Origin: JBBQNR01 sp038330145
GTDB lineage: Bacteria; Actinomycetota; Thermoleophilia; Solirubrobacterales; JBBDJG01
Reading direction: 5' to 3'
DNA: 5,630 nucleotides
Assembly (NCBI GenBank): GCA_038330145.1
Contig: JBBQNR010000135.1
Span: forward strand, 1 to 5,630
Part shown: positions 1 through 5,443 of the stretch, piece by piece
How the letters are laid out: every line of letters starts with the position of its first letter
Position numbering within the stretch: the stretch's first letter is position 1
Position numbers and translations under genes: made by a program
Notes under the pieces: model-generated
Seen by the model: only the letters and a program-made list of their open reading frames with translations
Told to the model about the DNA's origin: nothing
Database searches by the model: none

Positions 1-1
1 G

Positions 2-1561
2 GAGGCCATCCAGTGGGGCTCGCTCGTCCTCCAGACGCCGCAGGAATTCCCGCACATCGGGCCCGAGGCCGTCCTCGGCATCGAGATCAACGCCTACGCC
101 GCCGAGCTCGCCCGCGTGACCATCTGGATCGGCGAGATCCAATGGATGATCCGCCACGGCCTGGGCTATCGACGCGACCCGATCCTCAAGTCCCTCAACC
201 ACATCGAGAACCGCGACGCCCTGCTCGACCTGACCGACCCATCGAAGCCCCAGGAAGCCCGCTGGCCGGAGGCTGAGTTCATCGTCGGAAATCCGCCGTT
301 CCTAGGCGCGAAACTCCTGCGCCGCGGCCTGACATCCGAATACGTCGATGCGCTCTTCCACGTATTCGGGAATCGACTGCCAGGCATGAGCGACTTCTCG
401 TCCTATTGGCACGAGAAAGCCCGGGCACAGATTGAAGCCGGCCGAACCAGGCGCGCCGGACTCCTCGCAACCCAGTCAATCCGGGGCGGCGCCAACCGCC
501 GTGTCCTGGAGCGGATTAAGCGCTCCGGCGGGATCTTCTTCGCCCGTGCCGACGAACCCTGGGTCCTTGCGGGAGCCAACGTTCACATCAGCTTCGTCGG
601 CCAGGACAACGGGGCAGAGGCATTACGTGAGCTCGATGGGCGGCCCGTTTCGGTCATCAACGCCGACCTGACCAGTGGCGTGGACCTCACCAAGGCTCGA
701 CGCTTGACGGAGAACCGCGCAATTGCATTCATCGCCGATGTCAAGGCCGGCCCCTTCGACGTCGCGCCCCTCGTCGCAAAACAACTCCTCGCCGCCCCGA
801 ATCCCGACGGGAGGTCCAACCGCGACGTCGTCAAGCCGTGGGTGAATGGCCAGGACATCACCGGGCGGACCCGGGGAATGTGGATCATCGACTTTGGTCT
901 CAACATGTCAATCGACGAGGCAGCGCTCTATGAAGCGCCGTTCGAGCACGTTCGTACCCATGTGAAGCCAGTTCGCGCGGGCGTGCGTCGCGCACGCTAC
1001 CGCGAGCGATGGTGGCTCCACGCCGAGGCAATCCCGGGAATGCGCCGTGCCCTCCCACACCTGAAGCGATACATCGCGACCCCCGAGACCGCAAAGTATC
1101 GGCTTTTCGTATGGCTCGATCCGGAGATCCTGGCGGATCACGCCCTCGTCGTCTTCATGCGAGACGACGACTACACGTTCGGGGTTCTGCATTCACACGC
1201 TCACGAGCTATGGGCGCTGGCCCTCGGGACGCAGCTCGAGACACGTCCACGCTACACGCCAACGACTACCTTCGAGACCTTCCCATTCCCGCACTCCACG
1301 GACGAGCAACGCGAAAGAGTAGGGGAGGCCGCCCGCCGCCTCGTCGAACTCCGCGAAGGCTGGCTCAACCCGCCCAACCTCGATCCCGCCGACCTTCAGA
1401 AGCGGACCCTCACCAACCTCTACAACCAGCGCCCCACCTGGCTCGACCACGCCCACGCCGCCCTCGACGCCGCCGTCTTCGCAGCTTACGGCTGGCCCGC
1501 CGACCTCTCGGATCAGGATGTCCTCGAGCGACTTCTCGGACTCAACCTCGAGTGGGCCTGA
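2..1561 (+). CDS. C-terminal part of an N6-adenine DNA methyltransferase, MmeI/type IIL-like (5' end outside window)
   Basis: The reading frame is open from the first bases, so the gene starts upstream; the ATG at 116 is internal. It would transfer methyl from S-adenosylmethionine to adenine in DNA. Visible are a GIEIN...AELAR segment (about 80-115) like the motif following the SAM-binding loop, and the catalytic motif IV as GNPPFLG (about 287-307), the NPPF form of adenine methyltransferases. A long target-recognition region follows. The end, with LYNQRPTWLDHAH and AAYGWP (about 1418-1500), matches the C-terminal domain of MmeI-like and related large methyltransferases. The DPACGSG-type motif I and any N-terminal nuclease domain are outside the window, so restriction-modification, a solitary methylase, or a BREX/DISARM-type component cannot be separated. 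Its last 10 bases overlap the next gene, suggesting co-translation. Confidence 0.9.
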   Translation, partial: EAIQWGSLVLQTPQEFPHIGPEAVLGIEINAYAAELARVTIWIGEIQWMIRHGLGYRRDPILKSLNHIENRDALLDLTDPSKPQEARWPEAEFIVGNPPFLGAKLLRRGLTSEYVDALFHVFGNRLPGMSDFSSYWHEKARAQIEAGRTRRAGLLATQSIRGGANRRVLERIKRSGGIFFARADEPWVLAGANVHISFVGQDNGAEALRELDGRPVSVINADLTSGVDLTKARRLTENRAIAFIADVKAGPFDVAPLVAKQLLAAPNPDGRSNRDVVKPWVNGQDITGRTRGMWIIDFGLNMSIDEAALYEAPFEHVRTHVKPVRAGVRRARYRERWWLHAEAIPGMRRALPHLKRYIATPETAKYRLFVWLDPEILADHALVVFMRDDDYTFGVLHSHAHELWALALGTQLETRPRYTPTTTFETFPFPHSTDEQRERVGEAARRLVELREGWLNPPNLDPADLQKRTLTNLYNQRPTWLDHAHAALDAAVFAAYGWPADLSDQDVLERLLGLNLEWA

Positions 1562-1977
1562 GAGCTTTGGCCTATCAGGCGGTCTTCTACCGGGACGCCG
1601 AGGGTCGCGAGCCGGTCGATACCTTCATCGACACCCTCGACCCGGTCTGCCAGACCGAGGTCGATTGGCGGATCAGTCTCCTGAACGGCCTGTCGGACGC
1701 GAATCCCGAGCTCCCGTTCCCGCACTCGTCAGCGATCAAGGGCGTCGCCTACCGCGGCCTTCGCGAGCTGCGAGCGCCATGCGGTAGGACGCATTACCGG
1801 ATCATCTTCCGCCGCTCTGAGCGGCTGTTTGTGCTCCTCCACGCCTTCGTGAAGCGAAGCCGCGAGATCCCCGATCACGACAAGGAGCTCGGCCTCCAAC
1901 GATGGCTTGACTTCAAGGACCGCATGGATGCCTTCCCACGGAGCGACCCGCGCGCGATCGGACGCGACGCACCTTAG
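1552..1977 (+). CDS. RelE/HigB-type toxin, phage Gp49-like (DUF891) family
   Basis: A predicted 141-residue toxin of the RelE superfamily, whose members cleave mRNA on the ribosome. The N-terminus has a strand with YQAVFYRD (residues 8-15) and a PVDTFID helix start. The conserved core is the GLRELR segment (69-74), the YRIIF strand (82-86) and LLHAFVKRS (95-103) followed by EIP, the pattern of Gp49-like HigB toxins. The GTG at 1552 is the first start in frame near the methyltransferase stop and overlaps that gene by 10 nt; TTG at 1567 is an alternative. No good Shine-Dalgarno is seen, so translational coupling is likely. The C-terminal tail (about 118-141) is longer than the core needs. The XRE gene 49 bp downstream is the expected antitoxin, giving HigBA-like toxin-first order. 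Confidence 0.85.
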   Translation: MGLRALAYQAVFYRDAEGREPVDTFIDTLDPVCQTEVDWRISLLNGLSDANPELPFPHSSAIKGVAYRGLRELRAPCGRTHYRIIFRRSERLFVLLHAFVKRSREIPDHDKELGLQRWLDFKDRMDAFPRSDPRAIGRDAP

Positions 1978-1992
1978 CGGCAGTCTCAGGTA

Positions 1993-2026
1993 TTGACAGA
2001 GTTAGCAGTTCTGCTAACGTGCCGTC
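1993..2026 (+). promoter_or_regulatory. Promoter of the XRE antitoxin gene, apparently leaderless
   Basis: A perfect -35 box TTGACA (1993-1998) is followed after 16 bp by a -10-like TAACGT (2015-2020, TAnnnT pattern). The ATG at 2027 lies 6 bp after the -10 box, where transcription should begin, and no Shine-Dalgarno precedes it. This gives the antitoxin an independent leaderless transcript in addition to any read-through from the toxin gene. Boxes are seen directly; the start site is inferred. Confidence 0.7.
2001..2018. promoter_or_regulatory. Operator: perfect inverted repeat inside the antitoxin promoter
   Basis: GTTAGCAG-TT-CTGCTAAC is a perfect palindrome with 8-bp arms and a 2-bp centre. 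It fills the spacer between the -35 and -10 boxes and overlaps the -10, so a bound dimer would block RNA polymerase. XRE-type antitoxins commonly repress their own promoters through such sites, so the downstream XRE protein is the likely ligand. Binding is inferred. Confidence 0.75.
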
Positions 2027-2356
2027 ATGACGACCCTAATCGGCGCGCCCACCCTGAGCCCGATCGGTTCCACGAGCGAAGCGGCTGCCGGTCGACGCCG
2101 TGAGCGAACTCCCGAGTACCAGGAGGAAGAGGCCCGGCTGGCGCAGTTTCGAGCGATCGCTGCCGTCGTCATCCACGGTCGAGCAATGCGGGGTTTGACC
2201 CAACGCCAACTCGCCGAACAGATCGGCACGACCCATACGGTCGTATCCCGGATCGAAAGTGGCCGTCACGCTGTCAATGTGGAGACGCTGCTCCGCCTGT
2301 CGGGCGCACTCGGGGTGACCTTCACCATCGGCTCCAGCGTCGACGATAGGCGATGA
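2027..2356 (+). CDS. XRE-family helix-turn-helix antitoxin / autorepressor
   Basis: A 109-residue protein with a Cro/C1-type helix-turn-helix domain at about residues 44-101. The recognition region reads LTQRQLAEQIGTTHTVVSRI (57-76), followed by ESGRH and NVETLLRLSGALG, the standard XRE pattern. The first 30 residues are low-complexity and basic; residues 30-44 (charged, EEEARLAQF) look helical and may contact the toxin. It probably neutralises the RelE-like protein encoded just upstream and represses its own promoter through the palindrome at 2001-2018. The ATG is placed by the promoter geometry; there is no Shine-Dalgarno. The gene ends in an ATGA overlap with the next gene. Confidence 0.9.
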   Translation: MTTLIGAPTLSPIGSTSEAAAGRRRERTPEYQEEEARLAQFRAIAAVVIHGRAMRGLTQRQLAEQIGTTHTVVSRIESGRHAVNVETLLRLSGALGVTFTIGSSVDDRR

Positions 2357-2604
2357 CCCGCCTCAAGGGAGAACGGGAAGCCCTCGGCGCGGCTCCGTCA
2401 CATGACGAGCTCGTGCTGCGGCTCCGTGCGGTCGTCAAGGACGCGCTCGCCAGCGGGACCCCTCGTGACGAGGTGCTTCGCGCCCTCAAGGTCCTTCGCA
2501 CGCACGAGCCCGAATTCGATGATGTCGCGCTCGATGTCATGGATTTCCTCGCGGGCTGGTCCAGCCCGCACGTCTCTCTTCGCGAACCGACGGGAACCGC
2601 CTAA
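2353..2604 (+). CDS. Small conserved-looking protein of unknown function, coupled to the XRE antitoxin
   Basis: An 83-residue acidic, mostly helical protein with no recognised catalytic motif. Residues 18-46 (HDELVLRLRAVVKDAL...) look amphipathic, and the C-terminal half carries DDVALDVMDFLAGW (55-68) then SPH, a pattern I associate with small hypothetical proteins but cannot name. Its start overlaps the XRE stop as ATGA, so it is probably translated by re-initiation and belongs to the antitoxin transcript. Codon third positions are mostly G or C, supporting real coding. Most of the gene (2398-2604) is also covered by the tail of an open reading frame on the opposite strand. It could be an accessory to the toxin-antitoxin pair or unrelated. 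Confidence 0.65.
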   Translation: MTRLKGEREALGAAPSHDELVLRLRAVVKDALASGTPRDEVLRALKVLRTHEPEFDDVALDVMDFLAGWSSPHVSLREPTGTA

Positions 2605-2997
2605 CCGGGCACGACACGGTCGATCGCTCGGTCTAGTAAGCACGGTCCTTCCGGGCGGGATGGCTAAGTACGGCTCGAGTGGCAGCTGGTCCCGGCGCAT
2701 CCCGTGTTCCACGAGGCGCCGCCGCGCGATGCCCCGCTCTTCGGCGCTGAACAGACCGCCGTACTCGCGCTTGAGCACCAGATATTCGAGCGTAAGGTCC
2801 AGCCGACCGGCATCGCGCAGCCGAACGAAGCCGTTCGAAGCGCCAGGCTTGTGAAGCAGGTGCTTGACCGCCCCGACGACCCCGTGGTTCTTTATCAGGA
2901 GCGGCACCCGGCCCTGCCGGAACTCCGCCGCGCGCAGCCATTGCGGGAAGAGGCTCCGGAGTTCGGCCTCGAAACGTTGGGCCCGCTCGTCGTCCAC
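2398..2997 (-). CDS. Hypothetical protein with conserved N-terminal half and an antisense-derived C-terminal extension
   Basis: The frame gives 199 residues. Residues 1-100 look like a real small protein: a helical start, then LLIKNHGVVGAVKHLL (33-48), GFVRLRDAGRLDLTLEYLVL (56-75) and LFSAEERGIARRRL (82-95). This resembles a widespread hypothetical family of about 100 residues that appears near toxin-antitoxin and mobile regions; its function is unknown. An in-frame TAG 12 nt upstream makes the GTG at 2997 the first available start. Beyond about residue 110 the sequence is basic and low in pattern, and from about residue 131 it is the exact antisense of the small gene at 2353-2604. I infer loss of the original stop near 2670, or a family variant with a long tail. 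Only the first half is confidently functional. Confidence 0.6.
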   Translation of the reverse strand: MDDERAQRFEAELRSLFPQWLRAAEFRQGRVPLLIKNHGVVGAVKHLLHKPGASNGFVRLRDAGRLDLTLEYLVLKREYGGLFSAEERGIARRRLVEHGMRRDQLPLEPYLAIPPGRTVLTRPSDRPCRARLGGSRRFAKRDVRAGPAREEIHDIERDIIEFGLVRAKDLEGAKHLVTRGPAGERVLDDRTEPQHELVM

Positions 2998-3009
2998 GCT
3001 CGAACGCTA
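2998..3009 (-). promoter_or_regulatory. Possible leaderless -10 element for the minus-strand hypothetical gene
   Basis: On the minus strand TAGCGT (3009-3004, TAnnnT pattern) lies 6 nt before the GTG start, the same -10-to-start spacing as the XRE gene (TAACGT, 6 nt, ATG). No -35 box is recognisable 16-18 bp further up and no Shine-Dalgarno is clear. The parallel is suggestive only. Confidence 0.3.
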
Positions 3010-3081
3010 CCAGAGCAACCACGCCGGCGGACGATGGCCAAGTACACTCGCAGTCGACTCGACCGGCCGCAAGGTCGCACT

Positions 3082-3090
3082 GGGGGAGAG
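3082..3090 (+). promoter_or_regulatory. Strong Shine-Dalgarno fixing the start of the small membrane protein gene
   Basis: GGGGGAGAG ends 4 nt before the ATG at 3095, with its GGAG core 6 nt away. It is the best ribosome binding site in this part of the window and argues for the ATG at 3095 over upstream starts in the same frame, which would run antisense to the minus-strand gene. Confidence 0.75.
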
Positions 3091-3094
3091 CCCG

Positions 3095-3265
3095 ATGGCT
3101 ACTCGACGCCGCCGAGATCCCGTCACCAACCGACGCCGGGTCATTCGCACCGTCCTCCAGATCGTGGTCTCGATGGCCTTCCTGCTCCTGATGATCACCA
3201 TCGTCTTGCCGTTGTTCGCCGGGATGTATGTCGACGGCGTCCTCCGCGAGATCCGACCGCCATGA
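3095..3265 (+). CDS. Small single-pass membrane protein, unknown function
   Basis: A 56-residue protein. The N-terminal 19 residues are strongly basic (RRRR at 4-7, RRR at 13-15). A single hydrophobic helix follows at about residues 20-43 (VLQIVVSMAFLLLMITIVL, then PLFAG) and a short tail YVDGVLREIRPP. Positive charges before the helix predict an N-in orientation with the short C-terminus outside. The start is set by a strong Shine-Dalgarno. The stop TGA overlaps the next ATG as ATGA, so the DUF2075 fragment should be translated after it. I do not recognise the family; it could be a transport or secretion accessory, a membrane anchor, or a toxin-like peptide. Confidence 0.7.
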   Translation: MATRRRRDPVTNRRRVIRTVLQIVVSMAFLLLMITIVLPLFAGMYVDGVLREIRPP

Positions 3266-3741
3266 TGTCGCCGGATGCTGGCCAGCTCGTGGCGGACGTC
3301 AGAGTGGGGGAGTGGTCGATGCCCTGGAACGCCAGGGACGGCGTCGGCCGGCTAGGCCCCGGCATCCCGCAGTCGGACTTCTGGGCGAGCGACCCAAACT
3401 GGATCGAGCAGGTCGGCTGCGTCTATACCGCGCAAGGCTTCGAGTTCGACTACGTCGGCGTCATCGTCGGCCCCGATCTCGTCTACCGGACGATGGATGG
3501 GGGATGGGTCGGCCAGCGCGACCAGTCGCACGACCGCATCGTCCGCAGCGGCGTCACCGACCAGGCGTTCACCGACTTCGTCAAGAGCACCTATCGGGTG
3601 ATGCTCGCCCGAGGCCGCCGGGGCTGCCACGTGTGCTTCATAGACGCGCCGACGCGGGACTTCGTCCTGAGTCGGATTGAGCGGTCGCCGGCAGGCGCCG
3701 CAATTGCGGCAGAGACGGCCGCGGTGTACGACTCGTCATGA
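3262..3741 (+). CDS. Stand-alone C-terminal part of a DUF2075 (Schlafen-like) NTPase/helicase protein
   Basis: 159 residues that align by eye with the end of DUF2075 proteins. Visible are EWSMPWNA (17-24), GPGIPQSDFWASDPNW (32-47), the helicase motif V-like CVYTAQGFEFDYVGV (53-67) with GPDLVY, and the motif VI-like STYRVMLARGRRGC (109-122), whose arginines would serve as the ATP finger. Intact relatives are roughly 400-700 residues with an N-terminal P-loop; here Walker A and B are absent, so the fragment cannot hydrolyse ATP alone. Homology begins close to the ATG at 3262, which overlaps the membrane-protein stop (ATGA). The longer open frame upstream is antisense to another gene and not homologous. 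ATG 3319 with GGGGGAG before it is an internal alternative. It is probably a relic, though the clean frame and coupling allow expression. Confidence 0.75.
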   Translation: MMSPDAGQLVADVRVGEWSMPWNARDGVGRLGPGIPQSDFWASDPNWIEQVGCVYTAQGFEFDYVGVIVGPDLVYRTMDGGWVGQRDQSHDRIVRSGVTDQAFTDFVKSTYRVMLARGRRGCHVCFIDAPTRDFVLSRIERSPAGAAIAAETAAVYDSS

Positions 3742-3832
3742 GCTTCCTTAGACGACTCCTTCTGGGGGTCCTCGCGACAATTCAACCCACACTTGCGGCT
3801 GACCGATACTGGCCACCTACGGTGGCTTGGCC

Positions 3833-4351
3833 GTGTTATTGACCGAAAACGGGCTGGATGAGTGGGTTCGAGCCCACGCCGAGGTCGCTCAGGGCGTGAC
3901 GGTTGAAGCGATCTGGCGTCTTGTCGCCGCCGCTGCACCGAAGCCGAAACACCGCAGGTTTCCGTTGGGCGACAGCATCGGTCAGCATGGTCGCGACGGC
4001 ATCCTCGAGGTCGATCTCGGACTAGAACCCTACTTTCCTGATGGCCGAAGCATCTGGGAGGTCGGCACAGGAACCGACCCGGGCGACAAGGCCACCGACG
4101 ACTACCGCAGTGCCACGGAGGGGGTTCCAGGGGACGAGCGCGCACAGTCGGCGTTCATCTTCGTGACACCTCTGTCCGGCCGGCGCGGTTGGGCGCATGA
4201 GTCTCAGGAGCGATGGGTTGGGGATCGCAACAGCCGCGGTGAATGGCGTGACGTGCGCGTCATCGATGGAACGAAGTTGGTCGATTGGCTCCGACAGTGT
4301 CCATCCGCCGTGGGGCAAGAGTGGAGGGGACGATATGGACGCGTTCATTGA
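3833..4351 (+). CDS. Stand-alone predicted nuclease-like domain, usually the N-terminus of large NTPase proteins
   Basis: A 172-residue soluble protein from the GTG at 3833, which has GGTGG 7 nt upstream; TTG 3827 is an alternative and in-frame stops exclude anything much earlier. Key segments are LDEWVRAH, then FPLGDSIGQHGRDGILEV (43-60), PDGRSIWEVGTG (69-80), DKATDDY (85-91), AFIFVTPLSGR, RGEWRDVRVIDGTKLVDWL. I recognise this order as a domain placed before large P-loop NTPase regions in bacterial defence-like proteins. Asp55 (in RDG), Glu76 (in WEV) and Lys86 are candidate residues of a PD-(D/E)xK-like fold, which is inference. The usual continuation after the WL motif is missing and the gene stops about 20 residues later. 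It overlaps the next gene by 17 nt, so the two are probably co-translated. Confidence 0.75.
   Translation: MLLTENGLDEWVRAHAEVAQGVTVEAIWRLVAAAAPKPKHRRFPLGDSIGQHGRDGILEVDLGLEPYFPDGRSIWEVGTGTDPGDKATDDYRSATEGVPGDERAQSAFIFVTPLSGRRGWAHESQERWVGDRNSRGEWRDVRVIDGTKLVDWLRQCPSAVGQEWRGRYGRVH
4323..4330 (+). promoter_or_regulatory. Strong Shine-Dalgarno inside the 3' end of the preceding gene
   Basis: GGAGGGGA, with its GGAGG core 7 nt before the ATG at 4335, fixes the start of the two-helix membrane protein and shows that it is translated independently despite the 17-nt overlap with the upstream gene. Confidence 0.75.
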
Positions 4352-4712
4352 ACGGATGCCCGAGGGCGAGGGCTCGCTCCTCTGCAAAGACGCCAGAAAA
4401 CAACGGGCCGCGAAAGGAAAGGACTACAGCCGCTTTCAGAACCTTGTCTACGCCCTCGCAGCGGCCGCGACCGTCGCCCTGATTGCCTCGATCGTGCTTG
4501 TGGTGCTTGGACAACAGACGGCCGGGATCGTGAGCGGCGTCGGAGCGGTCGTGACAGGCGCTGGCGCACTATTCGTCAGGCGCGAGCGAGACCGGGCGGC
4601 CCGCGAAGAGACGGCGGCGTGGAAAGAAGTCGTCAAACTCTGCAAGCCCGAGATCGCGATGCAGGACGAGGCGGCCCGTCTCGCGGTCGGACTGGGCAGC
4701 GACCAGACATAA
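4335..4712 (+). CDS. Two-helix membrane protein with charged cytoplasmic tail, possibly TRADD-N-associated membrane domain-like
   Basis: 125 residues. A charged N-terminus (to about residue 34) precedes two hydrophobic helices at about 37-58 (LVYALAAAATVALIASIVLV) and 62-81 (TAGIVSGVGAVVTGAGALFV), joined by a very short GQQ turn. The second helix is glycine-rich and runs into a basic/acidic helix RRERDRAAREE (82-92) and a tail that could form a coiled coil. Both termini should be cytoplasmic. A tight hairpin followed by a charged helix starting F-x-RR resembles the membrane domain found next to TRADD-N-type domains in bacterial conflict proteins; I make that link from pattern only, at low confidence. 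The upstream nuclease-like gene overlaps by 17 nt, suggesting the two products act together, perhaps at the membrane. Confidence 0.75.
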   Translation: MDAFIERMPEGEGSLLCKDARKQRAAKGKDYSRFQNLVYALAAAATVALIASIVLVVLGQQTAGIVSGVGAVVTGAGALFVRRERDRAAREETAAWKEVVKLCKPEIAMQDEAARLAVGLGSDQT

Positions 4713-4782
4713 CTCACCTTATCGGAAGTGATTGACGAGGGCTAGAGGCCTCTCGAGAAACGACGGCGGCGGTCGCCATCTC

Positions 4783-5049
4783 TCATAGCTCGTCGATCGA
4801 TACGACCCTGCCCGCCCGCACATCCGCCAGACCCTGTTGAGCTCGTTCAAAGGCGCCTGGGATCGCGTCGAGCAGATCCGCGATCGAAGCTGGGTCGTGA
4901 TCAGCCTGATCCAGCGCCGTCGACAGCAATGAGCGCGCCAGGGTGCCAGCGTTCACATGTGTCCGGTCCGCGATGCCATAGAGCTTGGCTGCGTGCTCGT
5001 CGTCGAGGAGGACGTTGAAGCGGTTCGACCGCTGCTCAGGCACGTTCAT
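4783..5049 (-). CDS. Ribbon-helix-helix antitoxin-type protein downstream of the PIN toxin
   Basis: 88 residues from the ATG at 5049; a GTG directly before it (5052) is the alternative start. AGAGGG lies just upstream as a Shine-Dalgarno. The N-terminal part has RHH form: a short strand RFNVLLD (10-16), helix DEHAAKLYGIADRTH (17-31), a turn, and helix NAGTLARSLLSTALDQ (33-48). The rest (LLDAIPGAFERAQQGLADV, then AGRVVSIDEL) is the acidic toxin-binding type of tail seen in small RHH antitoxins. Its start lies 14 nt inside the PIN gene, so it is the last gene of this operon. Position after the toxin is unusual for a VapB-type protein; it may be a second antitoxin or the operon's DNA-binding regulator. 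Confidence 0.8.
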   Translation of the reverse strand: MNVPEQRSNRFNVLLDDEHAAKLYGIADRTHVNAGTLARSLLSTALDQADHDPASIADLLDAIPGAFERAQQGLADVRAGRVVSIDEL

Positions 5050-5443
5050 CACCCTCTACGCGACCTGGCGCCGCCACCTGAAGGCCCAGCCGTCGCGCAG
5101 CTTCGGCCTGGCGGCTGTCATACGTGATGAACGTTTCGATTTCCGGGCCAAGGAGCTGCGCTGAAGCAATGTGGATGGCGTCAAACGCGCGTAGCGCGTG
5201 ACCACCAGTCGTCCCTGCCAACCTGGTGAGATCCACTTCTAGTTCGATGAGCAGCAGCATGTCCAGAATCAGGTTCGGGTCTGCCTCGGGTCGCGTCCTG
5301 GCGACCGCTTTCGTTACCTCGACGACGGCGACTCGGCTCGAAACAAGCAGACGACCACGCACGGCTTCCTGAAGCGCGGCTGTCTCGGGCTCGTCGATGA
5401 CCAGCTTGGTCAGTGCGGACGCATCCAGATACAGGCTGCTCAC
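5036..5443 (-). CDS. vapC: PIN-domain ribonuclease toxin, VapC family
   Basis: A complete 135-residue PIN domain, a metal-dependent RNase fold. The acidic active-site residues are in place: Asp7 in YLDASALTKL, Glu42 in VVEVTKAV, Asp88 in LRAFDAIHIASA, and Asp109 in FITYDSRQAEAARRLGL. Length and motif spacing match usual VapC toxins. The GTG at 5443 puts the first strand at the expected N-terminus and overlaps the stop of the upstream gene as GTGA; a longer frame to TTG 5509 would add residues antisense to nothing conserved and run through that upstream gene. The upstream Phd/YefM-like gene is the likely antitoxin; an RHH gene overlaps the 3' end by 14 nt. VapC toxins usually cut tRNA or rRNA; the target here is unknown. 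Confidence 0.9.
   Translation of the reverse strand: MSSLYLDASALTKLVIDEPETAALQEAVRGRLLVSSRVAVVEVTKAVARTRPEADPNLILDMLLLIELEVDLTRLAGTTGGHALRAFDAIHIASAQLLGPEIETFITYDSRQAEAARRLGLQVAAPGRVEGDERA

Noticed and set aside
1009..1551. Open frame upstream of the RelE-type toxin in the same frame
   Set aside because: It is a shadow of the methyltransferase in another frame, with arginine/proline-rich translation; toxin homology begins only after the GTG at 1552.
3043..3048. TACACT as a -10 box for the small membrane protein gene
   Set aside because: It fits TAnnnT, but no -35 box is found at 16-18 bp upstream and such hexamers are common, so it is not annotated.
2704..3261. Long + strand open frame leading into the DUF2075 fragment
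   Set aside because: It is antisense to the minus-strand hypothetical gene up to 2997, then out of frame with the membrane protein; its translation is proline/arginine-rich and shows no DUF2075 features before 3262.
3738..3842. 34-residue frame starting MSFLRRLLLGVL, overlapping the DUF2075 stop as ATGA
   Set aside because: The hydrophobic start and overlap are tempting, but it is very short, has no clear ribosome site or recognisable domain, and ends inside the next gene; it may be a remnant of a lost gene.
4744..4753. Perfect 10-bp palindrome AGAGGCCTCT between convergent genes
   Set aside because: A perfect palindrome of this length is expected several times by chance in 5.6 kb; it has no loop and no T-run, so it is not a convincing terminator or operator.
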